A DNA stretch of 64,000 nucleotides from NCBI RefSeq assembly GCF_038594945.1, contig NZ_JBCFYD010000001.1, positions 1,240,001 to 1,304,000 on the forward strand, read 5' to 3'. Below the pieces are notes generated by a model. The model had not been told where the DNA came from. It made no database searches and was given only the letters and a program-made list of their open reading frames with translations. The DNA comes from Fodinibius sp. Rm-B-1B1-1. GTDB taxonomy: Bacteria; Bacteroidota; Rhodothermia; Balneolales; Balneolaceae. Of the stretch, positions 8,889-18,211 are shown piece by piece (position 1 is the stretch's first letter; every line of letters begins with the position of its first letter). The position numbers and the translations under genes were made by a program.

Positions 8889-9092
8889 ATTTTCTGAATC
8901 GGAAGGAAGGTTGTACTGGTTTTCGGATATTAAGTTACAGTAAAAGTAATAAAATACAGAAATCCGGTAGTTAGATTTAGAGGGAGGGCTGATGACTTCT
9001 GTATTCTGAATATTGAGACCTACGATTCCCTCTAAACACAACTTATATATTAGTAGCCAGTCTACTTATCGTTATAAATAACGGGCCAATTT

Positions 9093-9165
9093 GCCCCCAT
9101 AGTTCAAGTGGATAGAACGGAGGTTTCCTAAACCTCAAATCCTGGTTCGATTCCGGGTGGGGGTA
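9093..9165 (+). tRNA. tRNA-Arg (anticodon CCT)
   Basis: Cloverleaf of 73 nt. Acceptor GCCCCCA / TGGGGGT (one G-T pair), anticodon stem GAGGT / ACCTC around loop TTCCTAA with anticodon CCT at 9127-9129, T arm CCTGG-TTCGATT-CCGGG, discriminator A. The CCA end is not encoded. It reads AGG codons. Confidence 0.95.
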
Positions 9166-9209
9166 CAGTCTCGGACAAACTTTTTTTAGATTCTACACCA
9201 ATAGAGATT

Positions 9210-9536
9210 TCAAGAAAAGTATTTCCATAAAATAACTGTTAGGATTATAACGTTGGCTATCGTTCCAAACTTGGCATCTTGCCAGCTCATAAAAATGAGT
9301 ACTTGTGAAAGCACAATGGCAACAATGCCTATTATAGGCCACCAATCAAGCTTGGTCCAATAAGCACTTGCGGTTCCCAGCATCAGTAAACAAGTGAGCA
9401 ACCAGAAGAGTCCGGCTGTTTTGGAGATAGGAAGTGTCAACGCTTCAATTTCTGCGAGGTTGAAAGCTTTGACAAACCCCATCAGGTGGATAAGCCCGTG
9501 CATAAGAATAATTATTGATATAGATATTTTTAACAT
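9210..9536 (-). CDS. Small integral membrane protein, function unknown
   Basis: 108 residues with about four hydrophobic segments (for example IIILMHGLIHLMG, LFWLLTCLLMLGTA, IIGIVAIVLSQVLIFM and VIILTVILWKYF). I recognise no characterised family. It begins 11 nt after the end of the beta-lactamase-fold gene on the same strand, so the two are probably cotranscribed. Confidence 0.6.
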   Translation of the reverse strand: MLKISISIIILMHGLIHLMGFVKAFNLAEIEALTLPISKTAGLFWLLTCLLMLGTASAYWTKLDWWPIIGIVAIVLSQVLIFMSWQDAKFGTIANVIILTVILWKYFS

Positions 9537-9547
9537 GATAGCCCCAT

Positions 9548-10675
9548 TTAATTTGATGATTGCTCCACTGCTTTTTCCATACTTTTGAGTAGATCAAAAC
9601 TCAGTGAATCGATATTCCCAGCATGGGAATGCCCGGCGGAGATATTCGATAAAACGATCACGCCCTTTTTGTCAGCAATATTCAACACCATGGATGAACG
9701 GTAGCCTCCTGTGCCTCCATTATGCCAATGCCAAGATGTTGTAGAATCTTGTTTTATGATGAACCAGCCGAGGCCTATATCCTTTTCTTCATCTATGGTG
9801 AACGTAGGTTCTTGTTGCAGTCTCATGACTTTGTTATCCGGATCAAAATTAGCCTCTCCATATTTAGCCAGATCCTCAGCCGTGGATAGAATGGCACCGG
9901 CGCCTGGAATGGCTCCCAGATCCCAGTTGGTAGTTGGGTTTCCTCGTTTATTGAGACCCGGCACGAGTTTATCTTCGACTAATGCTCGTTGGGTAGTAGA
10001 ATACTGCATGTCCAGAGGACCAAAAATCTTCTGCTGTAGCATCTCCTCGTAGGATTTTCCCTCTATTTGTGTGAGTGCATATCCCAGGATGCCAGCCCCG
10101 ATATTGGAATATTGAAAAGAGCTTCCATCTTCTTCGAGTTCCATTTCACTGCTCATGTACTCTCGTAGTTTTTCCTCATTGTAATCTCTGTAGGGATTAT
10201 CCATATGCCAAAGCGATTCCCAAACAAAACCTGAAGGAATGCGAGGCAAGCCCGAGGTATGATTGGCTAATTCTTTAAATGTAATTTGGAGGCTGTCGTG
10301 CAGAGGGAAATCCAGATATGCCTGAATAGGGTGATTGAGCTGAAGTTTATTTTCGGTTGCCAGGTCTGCAAGCAAGGCAGCGGTAAATACCTTGGACAGT
10401 GACCCAATCTCAAATACGTTCGGCTGGTTACTAATGGTTTTTACCGTGTCATTCTCCCGTATTGCGCCGTAAAAGGTGGTTGTGCTATCATCAACCAATG
10501 CTATAGAAAGCTGGGTTTTGTTTGGAAAGTAACGGAGCGTTTGGAATATGCTGTCAAGTTGATTATTCGATATGTTGGAACGTGGTTGCAGGTTATTTAC
10601 GGCAACGTCCGGATTGCTGATACTTCCACAGGCAGTGATAACTACAATCAATATAAAATAGAATAGGTTTCTCAT
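9548..10675 (-). CDS. Beta-lactamase-family serine hydrolase, lipoprotein
   Basis: 375 residues from the ATG at 10675, which places the lipobox (VVITAC, Cys16) correctly; an ATG 30 bases upstream is less likely. The class C beta-lactamase/esterase fold is shown by SLSK (catalytic Ser92 and Lys95), YSN (Tyr189) and HNGG near residue 335. Proteins of this family include esterases, D-amino acid peptidases and penicillin-binding-like enzymes; antibiotic hydrolysis cannot be claimed. It is predicted to be anchored in the periplasm or on the outer membrane. A four-helix membrane protein follows 11 nt downstream. Confidence 0.83.
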   Translation of the reverse strand: MRNLFYFILIVVITACGSISNPDVAVNNLQPRSNISNNQLDSIFQTLRYFPNKTQLSIALVDDSTTTFYGAIRENDTVKTISNQPNVFEIGSLSKVFTAALLADLATENKLQLNHPIQAYLDFPLHDSLQITFKELANHTSGLPRIPSGFVWESLWHMDNPYRDYNEEKLREYMSSEMELEEDGSSFQYSNIGAGILGYALTQIEGKSYEEMLQQKIFGPLDMQYSTTQRALVEDKLVPGLNKRGNPTTNWDLGAIPGAGAILSTAEDLAKYGEANFDPDNKVMRLQQEPTFTIDEEKDIGLGWFIIKQDSTTSWHWHNGGTGGYRSSMVLNIADKKGVIVLSNISAGHSHAGNIDSLSFDLLKSMEKAVEQSSN

Positions 10676-10966
10676 AAGTATTAGAAGTGCAAAATATGTA
10701 CCCAACTAATTTGAATACTTAGAAATGAAGAAAAAGATGAAAGGAGCATTGTAACGCTCTATTACTTTGTTGTGGTTTTTTGTTCAGATAATTCTACTGT
10801 GCATTAATGCATGACTTGTCAACTTGTAATTTGCAGGATTGCCATACTCAAAAGCCCACAGAAGCTGGTTTTGCTATAAGGAGTAATAATTAAGAGGCTA
10901 TCTGAATGGCATTAATTTTGTAGTACAAATAAGTATAGAAGTAATCATCAAATAGGGATAAATAAT

Positions 10967-11845
10967 ATGAATAATAAGAAATCCATTACCCTGCTTTCCT
11001 CTATCATTATGATACTTGCTATTGTTGCTGCATCATCGGGTATTTTTTCGTCGGGTGGTCCGGGTCCGTATGCAATCGAAACCGTCCGCGGTGAAACAGT
11101 AACCGTTTATGGTACGGGGCTTTACAAGCACATGTCGCAGGATGTGGCACCACAGGGTATTGCCCAGGATTATATCACATTTTTTGTGGCTGTTCCTTTG
11201 TTATTGTTATCGCTTTTATGGGCGCGAAAAGGATCTACAAAAGGCCGCTACCTATTGGCGGGCACGCTCGGATATTTTTTAGTGACATATCTTTTTTACC
11301 TGGTGATGGGGATGTATAATATGATGTTTCTGGTTTATGTAGCGTTGTTGGGTACATCTTTTTTTGCCTTGGCACAGACATTGCTCTCCTTTGACGTGGA
11401 TAACCTTGCCGACCGGTACAGAGAAGCAACACCGGTAAGATGGACAGGTGGATTCCTGATCTTTCAGAGCGTAGCTATTGCAGCTATGTGGCTGGGTATC
11501 GTGGTTCCGCCGCTACTGGATGGATCGATCATCCCTAAAGAGGTCGAGCATTACACTACGTTAATTGTACAGGGACTTGATCTGGGTTTATTGCTGCCGC
11601 TTGCATTTGTATCTGGACTGCTGTTTTGGAAAAAAAGACCGCTCGGATATCTACTTACTCCCGTCTACTTCATATTTCTGTCCATATTAATGACCGCTCT
11701 TACGGCAAAGGTCATTGCTATGGGACTGCTCGGACAACAGGTGATGCCAGCCATTGTGATTATTCCTCTTTTTGGGCTGATTTCAATTGGTTGTGTAATA
11801 GCCATTTTAAGGAATATAAAGGAGGATCATGATGAGCACATTTAA
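10967..11845 (+). CDS. Multi-pass membrane protein, function unknown
   Basis: 292 residues. The N-terminal segment (LLSSIIMILAIVAASSGIF) is followed by a polar extracytoplasmic stretch of about 45 residues and then about six further hydrophobic helices. No family was recognised. It starts a plus-strand cluster of closely spaced genes to 15598: the next gene begins 17 nt before its stop, with the Shine-Dalgarno sequence of that gene inside this one, so the two are coupled. Confidence 0.65.
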   Translation: MNNKKSITLLSSIIMILAIVAASSGIFSSGGPGPYAIETVRGETVTVYGTGLYKHMSQDVAPQGIAQDYITFFVAVPLLLLSLLWARKGSTKGRYLLAGTLGYFLVTYLFYLVMGMYNMMFLVYVALLGTSFFALAQTLLSFDVDNLADRYREATPVRWTGGFLIFQSVAIAAMWLGIVVPPLLDGSIIPKEVEHYTTLIVQGLDLGLLLPLAFVSGLLFWKKRPLGYLLTPVYFIFLSILMTALTAKVIAMGLLGQQVMPAIVIIPLFGLISIGCVIAILRNIKEDHDEHI

Positions 11846-12284
11846 GTCAAAACCAGTAAGCTATTACCTTCTTCTGGCTTTTCTTGTTTTCCAGGGAATA
11901 AGTGGTCTTTTCGGTGGAGGGGCTCTTATATGGAATCCAACCGGCAGCGCATTACAGATGCCAATCAGTCTTCTTGAAGGATCGCTTTTCAGCGACTACC
12001 TGATTCCGGGAATTATTCTTTTCACGATTCTGGGGATTTTCCCGCTAATAGTGTGCCTTGGGTTGTGGCAGCGGAAACTCTGGGGATGGTGGGGAGCACT
12101 TTTGGTAAGTATGGCACTGATTATCTGGATAGGTGTTGAAATAGCAATGGTGGGTTATCATTCTGATCCGCCGCTACAGCTTATTTACGGATTATTGGCA
12201 ATAGGTTTATTCATTATTGTTCAATTACCAGCTATACGTTTTTTATTTGAACCTAATTTTAGAAGAGATGGAACCCCTAACTGA
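11829..12284 (+). CDS. Small membrane protein, function unknown
   Basis: 151 residues with about four hydrophobic segments. The start is decided by a perfect ribosome-binding site AAGGAGG at 11819-11825 in front of two adjacent ATG codons (11829 and 11832). It overlaps the preceding membrane-protein gene by 17 nt and its own end overlaps the nitroreductase gene by 17 nt, so it belongs to one transcript. No family was recognised. Confidence 0.65.
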   Translation: MMSTFKSKPVSYYLLLAFLVFQGISGLFGGGALIWNPTGSALQMPISLLEGSLFSDYLIPGIILFTILGIFPLIVCLGLWQRKLWGWWGALLVSMALIIWIGVEIAMVGYHSDPPLQLIYGLLAIGLFIIVQLPAIRFLFEPNFRRDGTPN

Positions 12285-13248
12285 CTTAAAAGAAATCATC
12301 CGCTATGGAATACAAGCTCCTTCGGGACATAACACACAGCCATGGCTTTATTCTGTGAATGAAAATGAAATTAATCTTTACCCTGATTTCTCGCGTGCGC
12401 TGCCCGTAGTAGATAGTGACAATCATGCGCTTTACATCAGCTTGGGATGTGCCGCCGAAAATATTGTTATTGCCGCTACTTATTACGGGCTACAGGCCAA
12501 TGTGAGTACCAATGAAGTAGAAGACAGTAAACCGTTTATTGTAATCTCTCTTGCTACCGACGATTCCATTAAAAAAGACCCGCTCTTTGCGTATATAGAA
12601 GACAGACAATCCACCAGAAATGAATATTCCGACTATAAGGTGCCGGAAGCTGATTTAAGTGTATTGAGCAATTCCTTTGAGCTTGAAGGCATTGAATTGA
12701 TAGTCCTGACCGGAGAAAGTGAAATTAATAAATTGGAGCCACTTATTATTGAGGGGAGTAATAATCAGTTTCAAAACAGGGAGTTTGTCGAAGAGTTGGT
12801 TGACTGGTTTCGTTTTTCTAAGGCTGAAGCTGAAAAGAAAGGCGATGGTCTATGGATTAAGAGCATGGGTCTGCCCAATATGAACAGCTTTATCGGTAAT
12901 ATTGTGATGAAATATTTTGTTACTGCAAACAGTGAAGCTAAGCGCTGGAAGAAACTAATCGATGCAACTGCCGGGTTTGCTTTATTCACTGTAGATCAGA
13001 ACGAAATTTCTCAATGGGTTACGCTTGGACGTGCTTTTCAGCGATTTGGACTTACAGCCACCAAATTGAATATCAGTCATGCCCATGTGAATATGCCGTG
13101 TGAGGAGTTAGAGGTAAGACAAAAACTTGTTGAGAAGTTTAATCTTGGTTCAAAACATCCGCTGCTACTTATCCGCTTTGGCTATTCGGATAAGATGCCG
13201 TATTCGTTTCGAAGGGATTTGGATCAGGTAATTTGTAACACAAAATGA
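12268..13248 (+). CDS. Acg-type nitroreductase-family oxidoreductase
   Basis: 326 residues from ATG 12268, chosen because the preceding codons (LYVFYLNLILEE) belong to the overlapping upstream gene and the family begins near MEPLTDLKEIIRYGIQAPS. The motif APSGHNTQPW is typical of FMN-binding nitroreductases of the Acg branch, in which two nitroreductase halves are fused. The protein probably binds flavin; an active reductase role is not assured because Acg itself seems to sequester FMN. It overlaps the upstream membrane-protein gene by 17 nt. Confidence 0.72.
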   Translation: MEPLTDLKEIIRYGIQAPSGHNTQPWLYSVNENEINLYPDFSRALPVVDSDNHALYISLGCAAENIVIAATYYGLQANVSTNEVEDSKPFIVISLATDDSIKKDPLFAYIEDRQSTRNEYSDYKVPEADLSVLSNSFELEGIELIVLTGESEINKLEPLIIEGSNNQFQNREFVEELVDWFRFSKAEAEKKGDGLWIKSMGLPNMNSFIGNIVMKYFVTANSEAKRWKKLIDATAGFALFTVDQNEISQWVTLGRAFQRFGLTATKLNISHAHVNMPCEELEVRQKLVEKFNLGSKHPLLLIRFGYSDKMPYSFRRDLDQVICNTK

Positions 13249-13258
13249 GAGGTTTCCT

Positions 13259-13438
13259 ATGAATATAAACGCCAGCTGGCATAAGAAGCATCCTATGCCA
13301 AAGAATCCAACAACAGAACAACGTATTGAATGGCATTTGGAGCATGTTAAAAACTGTGAATGCCGGGATATACCTGAAAAGTTAAAGGTAGAAATGGTCA
13401 AGCGTAACATTAGCTTTGAATCAAAAAATGAAAAATGA
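13259..13438 (+). CDS. Conserved small protein (59 aa)
   Basis: Short ORF preceded by GAGAGG (13247-13252), 6 nt before the ATG. The product begins MNINASWHKKHPMPKNPTTEQ and contains EWHLEHVKNCECR, a His/Cys-rich core. I recall similar proteins of 50-60 residues in many bacteria (pattern WHKxHPMPKN...RIxWHLEHxxxCxCR...IP), all of unknown function. The gene lies in the gap between the nitroreductase and the lipoprotein hydrolase, so it is part of this cluster. The two Cys and four His could bind a metal, which is speculation. Confidence 0.7.
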   Translation: MNINASWHKKHPMPKNPTTEQRIEWHLEHVKNCECRDIPEKLKVEMVKRNISFESKNEK

Positions 13439-13457
13439 TCTTCTTTCTTTTTCTGTA

Positions 13458-14492
13458 ATGTGGAAAAAGAACTTATACCTATTAGGGTTTTTTGTGTTAG
13501 CAGGATGCGGGGCCCATACATCAAAAATTGATGCGCCAAATTCTGTGGCAGATTTGCTTGCGGTTGAAATTGGGGAGATGGAGCAGTGGCTCCTGATAAG
13601 AGGTGAAAATGCGGATAATCCCATCCTGCTTTGGCTTCACGGTGGACCAGGATCCGCCCAAATGCCAATCCACCATGCCTATACTAAAGAACTTGAAAAG
13701 GAATATATCGTTGTACACTGGGATCAGCGCGGTGCGGGGAAATCAAACCACAGCGGATTTCAAGAAGAGTCGATGAGTCTTGACCGCTTTATTCTGGATA
13801 CACACGAAGTGACGCAATATTTGAAAAAGCGTTTCGACCGCGAAAAGATTTACCTTTTAGGTCATTCGTGGGGGACATTATTAGGTATTCATGTGGTGGA
13901 CCGATATCCTGAAGATTATGATGCGTTTATTTCGGTCTCCCAAGTGGTAAATGCCCGTAAAGCCGACACGCTTTCTTATCAGTGGCTAGGTCAGGAGATA
14001 GAACAAGATGGATCTCGAAAAGAGAAGCGAAAGTTCAGGGAGCTCGGGAGTCCGCCGTTTGATAACCACGATCGGTTTGTTCAGTTTGCAAAAATGATTG
14101 ATGCTTTTGGCGGTGGAATGGATGCAGGTTTTGTTACGCTTGCATGGAAAGCATTAGGGGCTGATGAATATACTTTCGCTGATTTTAAGCAATGGTTTAA
14201 TGGCGCCAATCGGGGTAGCGGACCAATGTGGGTGGAAACTAATAACACCGATTTATTCACCGAAATTGATACTCTTGATGTGCCGGTACATTTTTTCACC
14301 GGTGCCAAGGATTACAATACTCCTCATGAGCTGGTCAAGGAGTATTATCGTTTTGTGGAAGCTCCTGAAGGTAAAGCACTGGTGGTTTTTGACCAATCTG
14401 CGCACACACCTTTTATAGCAGAACAAGATAAATTTAATGGGGAAGTGATAAACGTAAAGCGAATCAATGAGGTAAAAGAACCTTGGAAATAG
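13458..14492 (+). CDS. Alpha/beta hydrolase lipoprotein (S33 proline iminopeptidase-like)
   Basis: 344 residues from ATG 13458, which gives a compact lipoprotein signal (MWKKNLYLLGFFVLAGC); an ATG at 13428 would add ten residues in front. HGGPG marks the oxyanion hole of the proline iminopeptidase group, and GHSWG contains the nucleophile Ser137. A C-terminal QSAHTPF supplies the His and TGAKDYNTP the acid. Unlike cytoplasmic prolyl aminopeptidases it is predicted to be secreted and lipidated. It overlaps the barrel-protein gene by 10 nt. Confidence 0.8.
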   Translation: MWKKNLYLLGFFVLAGCGAHTSKIDAPNSVADLLAVEIGEMEQWLLIRGENADNPILLWLHGGPGSAQMPIHHAYTKELEKEYIVVHWDQRGAGKSNHSGFQEESMSLDRFILDTHEVTQYLKKRFDREKIYLLGHSWGTLLGIHVVDRYPEDYDAFISVSQVVNARKADTLSYQWLGQEIEQDGSRKEKRKFRELGSPPFDNHDRFVQFAKMIDAFGGGMDAGFVTLAWKALGADEYTFADFKQWFNGANRGSGPMWVETNNTDLFTEIDTLDVPVHFFTGAKDYNTPHELVKEYYRFVEAPEGKALVVFDQSAHTPFIAEQDKFNGEVINVKRINEVKEPWK

Positions 14493-15598
14493 CCCAAACC
14501 CAAATCATCCTCCCTTTATTGATAGTCCTATTTATGGGACTTGAAACAGTCAGCGCACAGGACAGCACTTCGGTGCAATCTGATTACAAAAATAAAGTGC
14601 TTTTGCTGCCGGCGATTGGTTCAAGTCCGGAGACAGGATTCATGTTTGGAGCTGTGGTGGTTCCGCAATTTAAAGTTGGAGCGGCCGACCAAAAAACGCG
14701 CTCCTCAAGCATAATGATGTCGGCTATTTATACAACGAAGAACCAAATTCTTGTGAGTGTACTACCTGATATTATTTTGCCGGAAGAATTGTGGATGTTA
14801 AACGGAAATTATTTTGTCAATTATTTCCCGGAAAGCTACTGGGGTGTGGGACCTTTTACAACAGAGTCTAATGAACTTACAGTGCTCTATACTCAAATCA
14901 ACTTGGAACAGAACGCGTTGCGACAAATTCGCCCGGGGTTTTTTGCCGGTCCGTACCTGCGCTGGTCGAAGTTATATAATCTTAAATTTGAAAATACCGA
15001 AGGAGAACGGGTGGCTATTCCCGGGGATATAGATGCTTATAAAAATATCGCAGCAGGAATAGGCTGGATCGCGCGATGGGATCGCCGAAATAGTAACATG
15101 ACTCCGACTGAAAATCGCTTCGTGCAGTTTTCGCTGCTGGGAAATCCTTCATGGCTGGGCAACTCCCGTTCTTTTACATTTTATGAGCTGGATGCCCGGA
15201 AATACATTCCACTGAGTAGTAGCGTTCGTTCTGTTCTGGCGATACAAAGCCTTATTCAGCTTAATTCCGGGAGTCCTCCGTTCAACGATATGGCAATGGT
15301 TGGTGGTGATCGTATCAACAGGGGGTATTACGGGGGGCGCTATCGAGATCAAAATTCGGCCCAAATCCAAGGGGAACTCCGACAGCATGCCATAGGAAGA
15401 TTCGGTTTTACTGTGTTTGCTGGAACCGGAGAAGTTTGGGATCGCTTTGATTCGTTTACTTTGAGAAATTATAAGTGGACCGCCGGCGCGGGATTGCGGT
15501 TTAATATCAATAAAGACGACCCTACCAACGTACGGATTGATTTTGGCGTGAGTAAAGAGTCTGTAGGGTTTTATTTACAGTTTGGAGAAGCATTTTAA
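14483..15598 (+). CDS. Omp85/D15-like outer-membrane barrel protein
   Basis: 371 residues from a TTG at 14483, which overlaps the previous gene by 10 nt and is preceded by GAGG about 9-12 nt upstream; no in-frame ATG before the signal peptide exists. A signal peptide ending in SAQ is followed by a barrel without obvious POTRA domains. LPAIGSSPETGFMFG and the late GGDRINRGYYGGRYRDQN resemble the bacterial surface antigen (D15) domain, the latter like the L6 loop region. It ends in Phe. Function is probably outer-membrane, but the substrate is unknown. Confidence 0.7.
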   Translation: MEIAQTQIILPLLIVLFMGLETVSAQDSTSVQSDYKNKVLLLPAIGSSPETGFMFGAVVVPQFKVGAADQKTRSSSIMMSAIYTTKNQILVSVLPDIILPEELWMLNGNYFVNYFPESYWGVGPFTTESNELTVLYTQINLEQNALRQIRPGFFAGPYLRWSKLYNLKFENTEGERVAIPGDIDAYKNIAAGIGWIARWDRRNSNMTPTENRFVQFSLLGNPSWLGNSRSFTFYELDARKYIPLSSSVRSVLAIQSLIQLNSGSPPFNDMAMVGGDRINRGYYGGRYRDQNSAQIQGELRQHAIGRFGFTVFAGTGEVWDRFDSFTLRNYKWTAGAGLRFNINKDDPTNVRIDFGVSKESVGFYLQFGEAF

Positions 15599-15778
15599 TA
15601 AGTAGATAACAAAAGCTCTTTTGAAAGTAGTGGGTAATAGCTCCTTTCTTATATATCTATACAAAATATATACCACCCAAAAATTTTGTAACATTTATTC
15701 AGAATCCTGTAACGTGGGCCTGCCTTGAAACACTTAGGTTATGATCGAAATAACACTGAATACTAAAGGATATTAGTT

Positions 15779-16015
15779 ATGAGTACACAAGAAGTATCAA
15801 CTAAGCAAATAACCATAAATATTGGCGGAATGGGATGCTCCGGATGCGCCAATACCATACAGGAAGCCCTTGCAAGCAAAGAAGGTGCTGTTGAAGCAGC
15901 TGTGGATCTGGAATCCGGCACAGCTTTGGTGACCTATAATCCGGATGCTGTTTCTACAGATGATTTTGAACAAGCCATCAAAGAAGCCGGCTATGATTTT
16001 GTAGGTATTAAATAA
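15779..16015 (+). CDS. Copper-chaperone-like HMA domain protein
   Basis: 78 residues, a single heavy-metal-associated domain. The metal site is GMGCSGC with Cys20 and Cys23, the pair that binds Cu(I) in CopZ. It lies about 70 nt before the CopB-type ATPase and on the same strand, so it probably delivers copper to that pump or buffers it in the cytoplasm. The ATPase has a His-rich N-terminus instead of its own HMA domain, so this separate chaperone makes functional sense. Confidence 0.82.
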   Translation: MSTQEVSTKQITINIGGMGCSGCANTIQEALASKEGAVEAAVDLESGTALVTYNPDAVSTDDFEQAIKEAGYDFVGIK

Positions 16016-16084
16016 CTTGCCAGCGCTACTGTCTTGTATCAATTCACTTACGAAAGTAACGCTAACATTATTGAGGGACATTCT

Positions 16085-18181
16085 ATGACTAACGACCATA
16101 GTCAACATCAAGAACATGATATGAAGCAGGATCACCGAGATCATCAGCATGACAACGACGATGATCATAAAGGTCATGAAGGAAACGCTGATCATAGCGA
16201 TCACGATCACGGGGATCATGGCGGACACTCTCACCGCGAACACCACAAGCAGATGGTGCAAGATTTCAAGTTCCGTTTTTGGTGGGTACTTGTGCTGACC
16301 CTGCCCATCCTGGCGCTCTCTCCAATGATCCAACATTTTCTGGGGGTAGAATGGAAATTTTCCGGTGATTCCTGGATTCTCGCTGTACTGTCAAGCGTCG
16401 TCTTTTTCTTCGGCGGGTGGCCGTTCCTCAGCGGACTGGTGGATGAACTGAAGAAAAAGCAGCCCGGCATGATGACGCTGATCGGTTTGGCTATCTCCAT
16501 CGCCTATTTTTACAGCACGGCCGTGGTGTTTGGGTTCGAAGGCGACCTGCTGTACTGGGAACTTTCTACTCTTGTTGGAATTATGTTGTTGGGCCACTGG
16601 GTGGAGATGCGCTCGGTATTAAGCGCATCCTCTGCGCTGGAAGAACTGGCGGAACTTTTACCCGGCCAGGCACATCGCGTGAAAGAGGACGGCTCCACAG
16701 AAGATGTGCCTGTCGAAGAATTGAAGCAAGGTGACAGAGTACTCATCAAACCGGGTGAGAAAATTCCTGCTGATGGCAACGTAGTGAAAGGAGAATCGAG
16801 TGTGAATGAAGCGATGCTCACCGGAGAATCGAAGCCGGTGGACAAGGCCAAAGGCGATGAAGTGATCGGCGGTTCGGTCAATGAAAAAGGTTCGCTAACG
16901 ATCGAAATTTCCAAGACCGGCGATGACTCCTTTTTGTCCCAGGTTATGAATTTGGTAGAGGAGGCACAGCAAAGTAAATCCCGCACCCAGGATCTGGCGA
17001 ATCGTGCGGCTTTCTGGCTGACCATTGTGGCCATTTCCGCCGGACTTATTACCTTTGGAGCCTGGGTGTTCTTCACCGGACAAAGTTTTGATTTTGCCAT
17101 GAATCGCACCGTGGCTGTGATGGTCATTACCTGCCCCCATGCATTAGGCCTCGCTATCCCATTGGTTGTTTCCCGTTCCACCAGTATTGCCGCGACCAAT
17201 GGATTTCTTATTCGTGATCGTGCCGCCTTTGAGCAGGCCCGAAACTTGGATGCCGTTATCTTCGACAAAACCGGAACGCTGACAGAAGGCACTTTCACTG
17301 TTACTGACATTCTCAATTTTGGAAATGATTTCACCGATGATGAGATCCTAAAATATGCTGCTTCGCTGGAAACCAATTCCGAGCACCCGCTGGCGAAGGG
17401 GATTCTTGAAAAAGCGGACGAGACTTGGGAACCGGACGAATTTAATTCCATCACCGGAAAAGGAATTGAAGGAACTGTGAATAGGAAGTCGGTAAAAGTG
17501 GTAAGTCCTGGTTATATCCGCGAGCATGAATTGAGTTACCGGGAAGAAGAGGTTGAGGAAATATCTTCGCAGGGAAAAACTGTGGTCTTTGTGATCATTG
17601 ACGATCAACTGGCCGGAGCGATTGCGCTGGGTGATGAGATTCGAGAATCCTCCAAACATGCCATCAATGCCCTGCACGAGATGGGTATCGAATGCATCAT
17701 GCTCACCGGGGATAACAAGCAGACTGCTGAATATGTTGCCAAAGAACTGGGCATCGATCAGGTGTTTGCTGAAGTGCTACCCGATGAAAAGGCCGATAAG
17801 GTAAAAGAAGTACAAAATCAGGGCAAGCTGGTTGCCATGACCGGCGATGGCGTAAATGACGCTCCCGCATTGGCAACGGCTGATGTGGGCATTGCCATTG
17901 GAGCTGGCTCGGATGTGGCGGTGGAAACCGGCGATATTGTGCTGGTGAAAGACAATCCCGAAGATGTGACGGCGCTCATCAAACTCTCCAAAGCGACCTA
18001 CCGAAAAATGGTGCAGAACCTGTGGTGGGCATCGGGCTATAACATTGGAGCAATCCCGCTGGCGGCCGGGGCACTATATACCTTTGGCATTATCTTAAGT
18101 CCTGCGTTAGGCGCTATTTTGATGTCTTTGAGTACCGTGATTGTAGCGATTAATGCTCGATTCCTGAAGATGGAAACATAG
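16085..18181 (+). CDS. copB: CopB-type heavy-metal P1B-ATPase
   Basis: 698 residues from ATG 16085 (preceded by TGAGGG; the frame is open further upstream only through an unlikely TTG). Residues 1-55 are unusually rich in His and Asp, a cytoplasmic metal-binding tail. The transmembrane site is CPH (350-352), the mark of the CopB (P1B-3) group that exports copper or silver, whereas CopA pumps have CPC. TGES (246-249), phosphorylated Asp394 in DKTGT, an HP locus SEHPLAKG and GDGVND (587-592) are intact. It forms a copper-tolerance unit with the HMA protein just upstream. No metal-responsive regulator is adjacent. Confidence 0.88.
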   Translation: MTNDHSQHQEHDMKQDHRDHQHDNDDDHKGHEGNADHSDHDHGDHGGHSHREHHKQMVQDFKFRFWWVLVLTLPILALSPMIQHFLGVEWKFSGDSWILAVLSSVVFFFGGWPFLSGLVDELKKKQPGMMTLIGLAISIAYFYSTAVVFGFEGDLLYWELSTLVGIMLLGHWVEMRSVLSASSALEELAELLPGQAHRVKEDGSTEDVPVEELKQGDRVLIKPGEKIPADGNVVKGESSVNEAMLTGESKPVDKAKGDEVIGGSVNEKGSLTIEISKTGDDSFLSQVMNLVEEAQQSKSRTQDLANRAAFWLTIVAISAGLITFGAWVFFTGQSFDFAMNRTVAVMVITCPHALGLAIPLVVSRSTSIAATNGFLIRDRAAFEQARNLDAVIFDKTGTLTEGTFTVTDILNFGNDFTDDEILKYAASLETNSEHPLAKGILEKADETWEPDEFNSITGKGIEGTVNRKSVKVVSPGYIREHELSYREEEVEEISSQGKTVVFVIIDDQLAGAIALGDEIRESSKHAINALHEMGIECIMLTGDNKQTAEYVAKELGIDQVFAEVLPDEKADKVKEVQNQGKLVAMTGDGVNDAPALATADVGIAIGAGSDVAVETGDIVLVKDNPEDVTALIKLSKATYRKMVQNLWWASGYNIGAIPLAAGALYTFGIILSPALGAILMSLSTVIVAINARFLKMET

Positions 18182-18211
18182 GATCTGTGTGGTAATCATA
18201 GTTTTATCGCC

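Noticed and set aside
8889..9041. N-terminal extension of the DUF5686 gene back to 9041
   Set aside because: The extension precedes a normal signal peptide and has no ribosome-binding site; the ATG at 8888 or 8879 is a better start.
9548..10675. Antibiotic-resistance beta-lactamase
   Set aside because: SLSK, YSN and HNGG motifs show the fold only; the same motifs occur in esterases and peptidases, and no resistance context is present.
12217..12267. Upstream ATG for the nitroreductase (extra 17 residues)
   Set aside because: The extra codons (MFNYQLYVFYLNLILEE) lie inside the preceding gene in another frame and are not like the family N-terminus; ATG 12268 fits.
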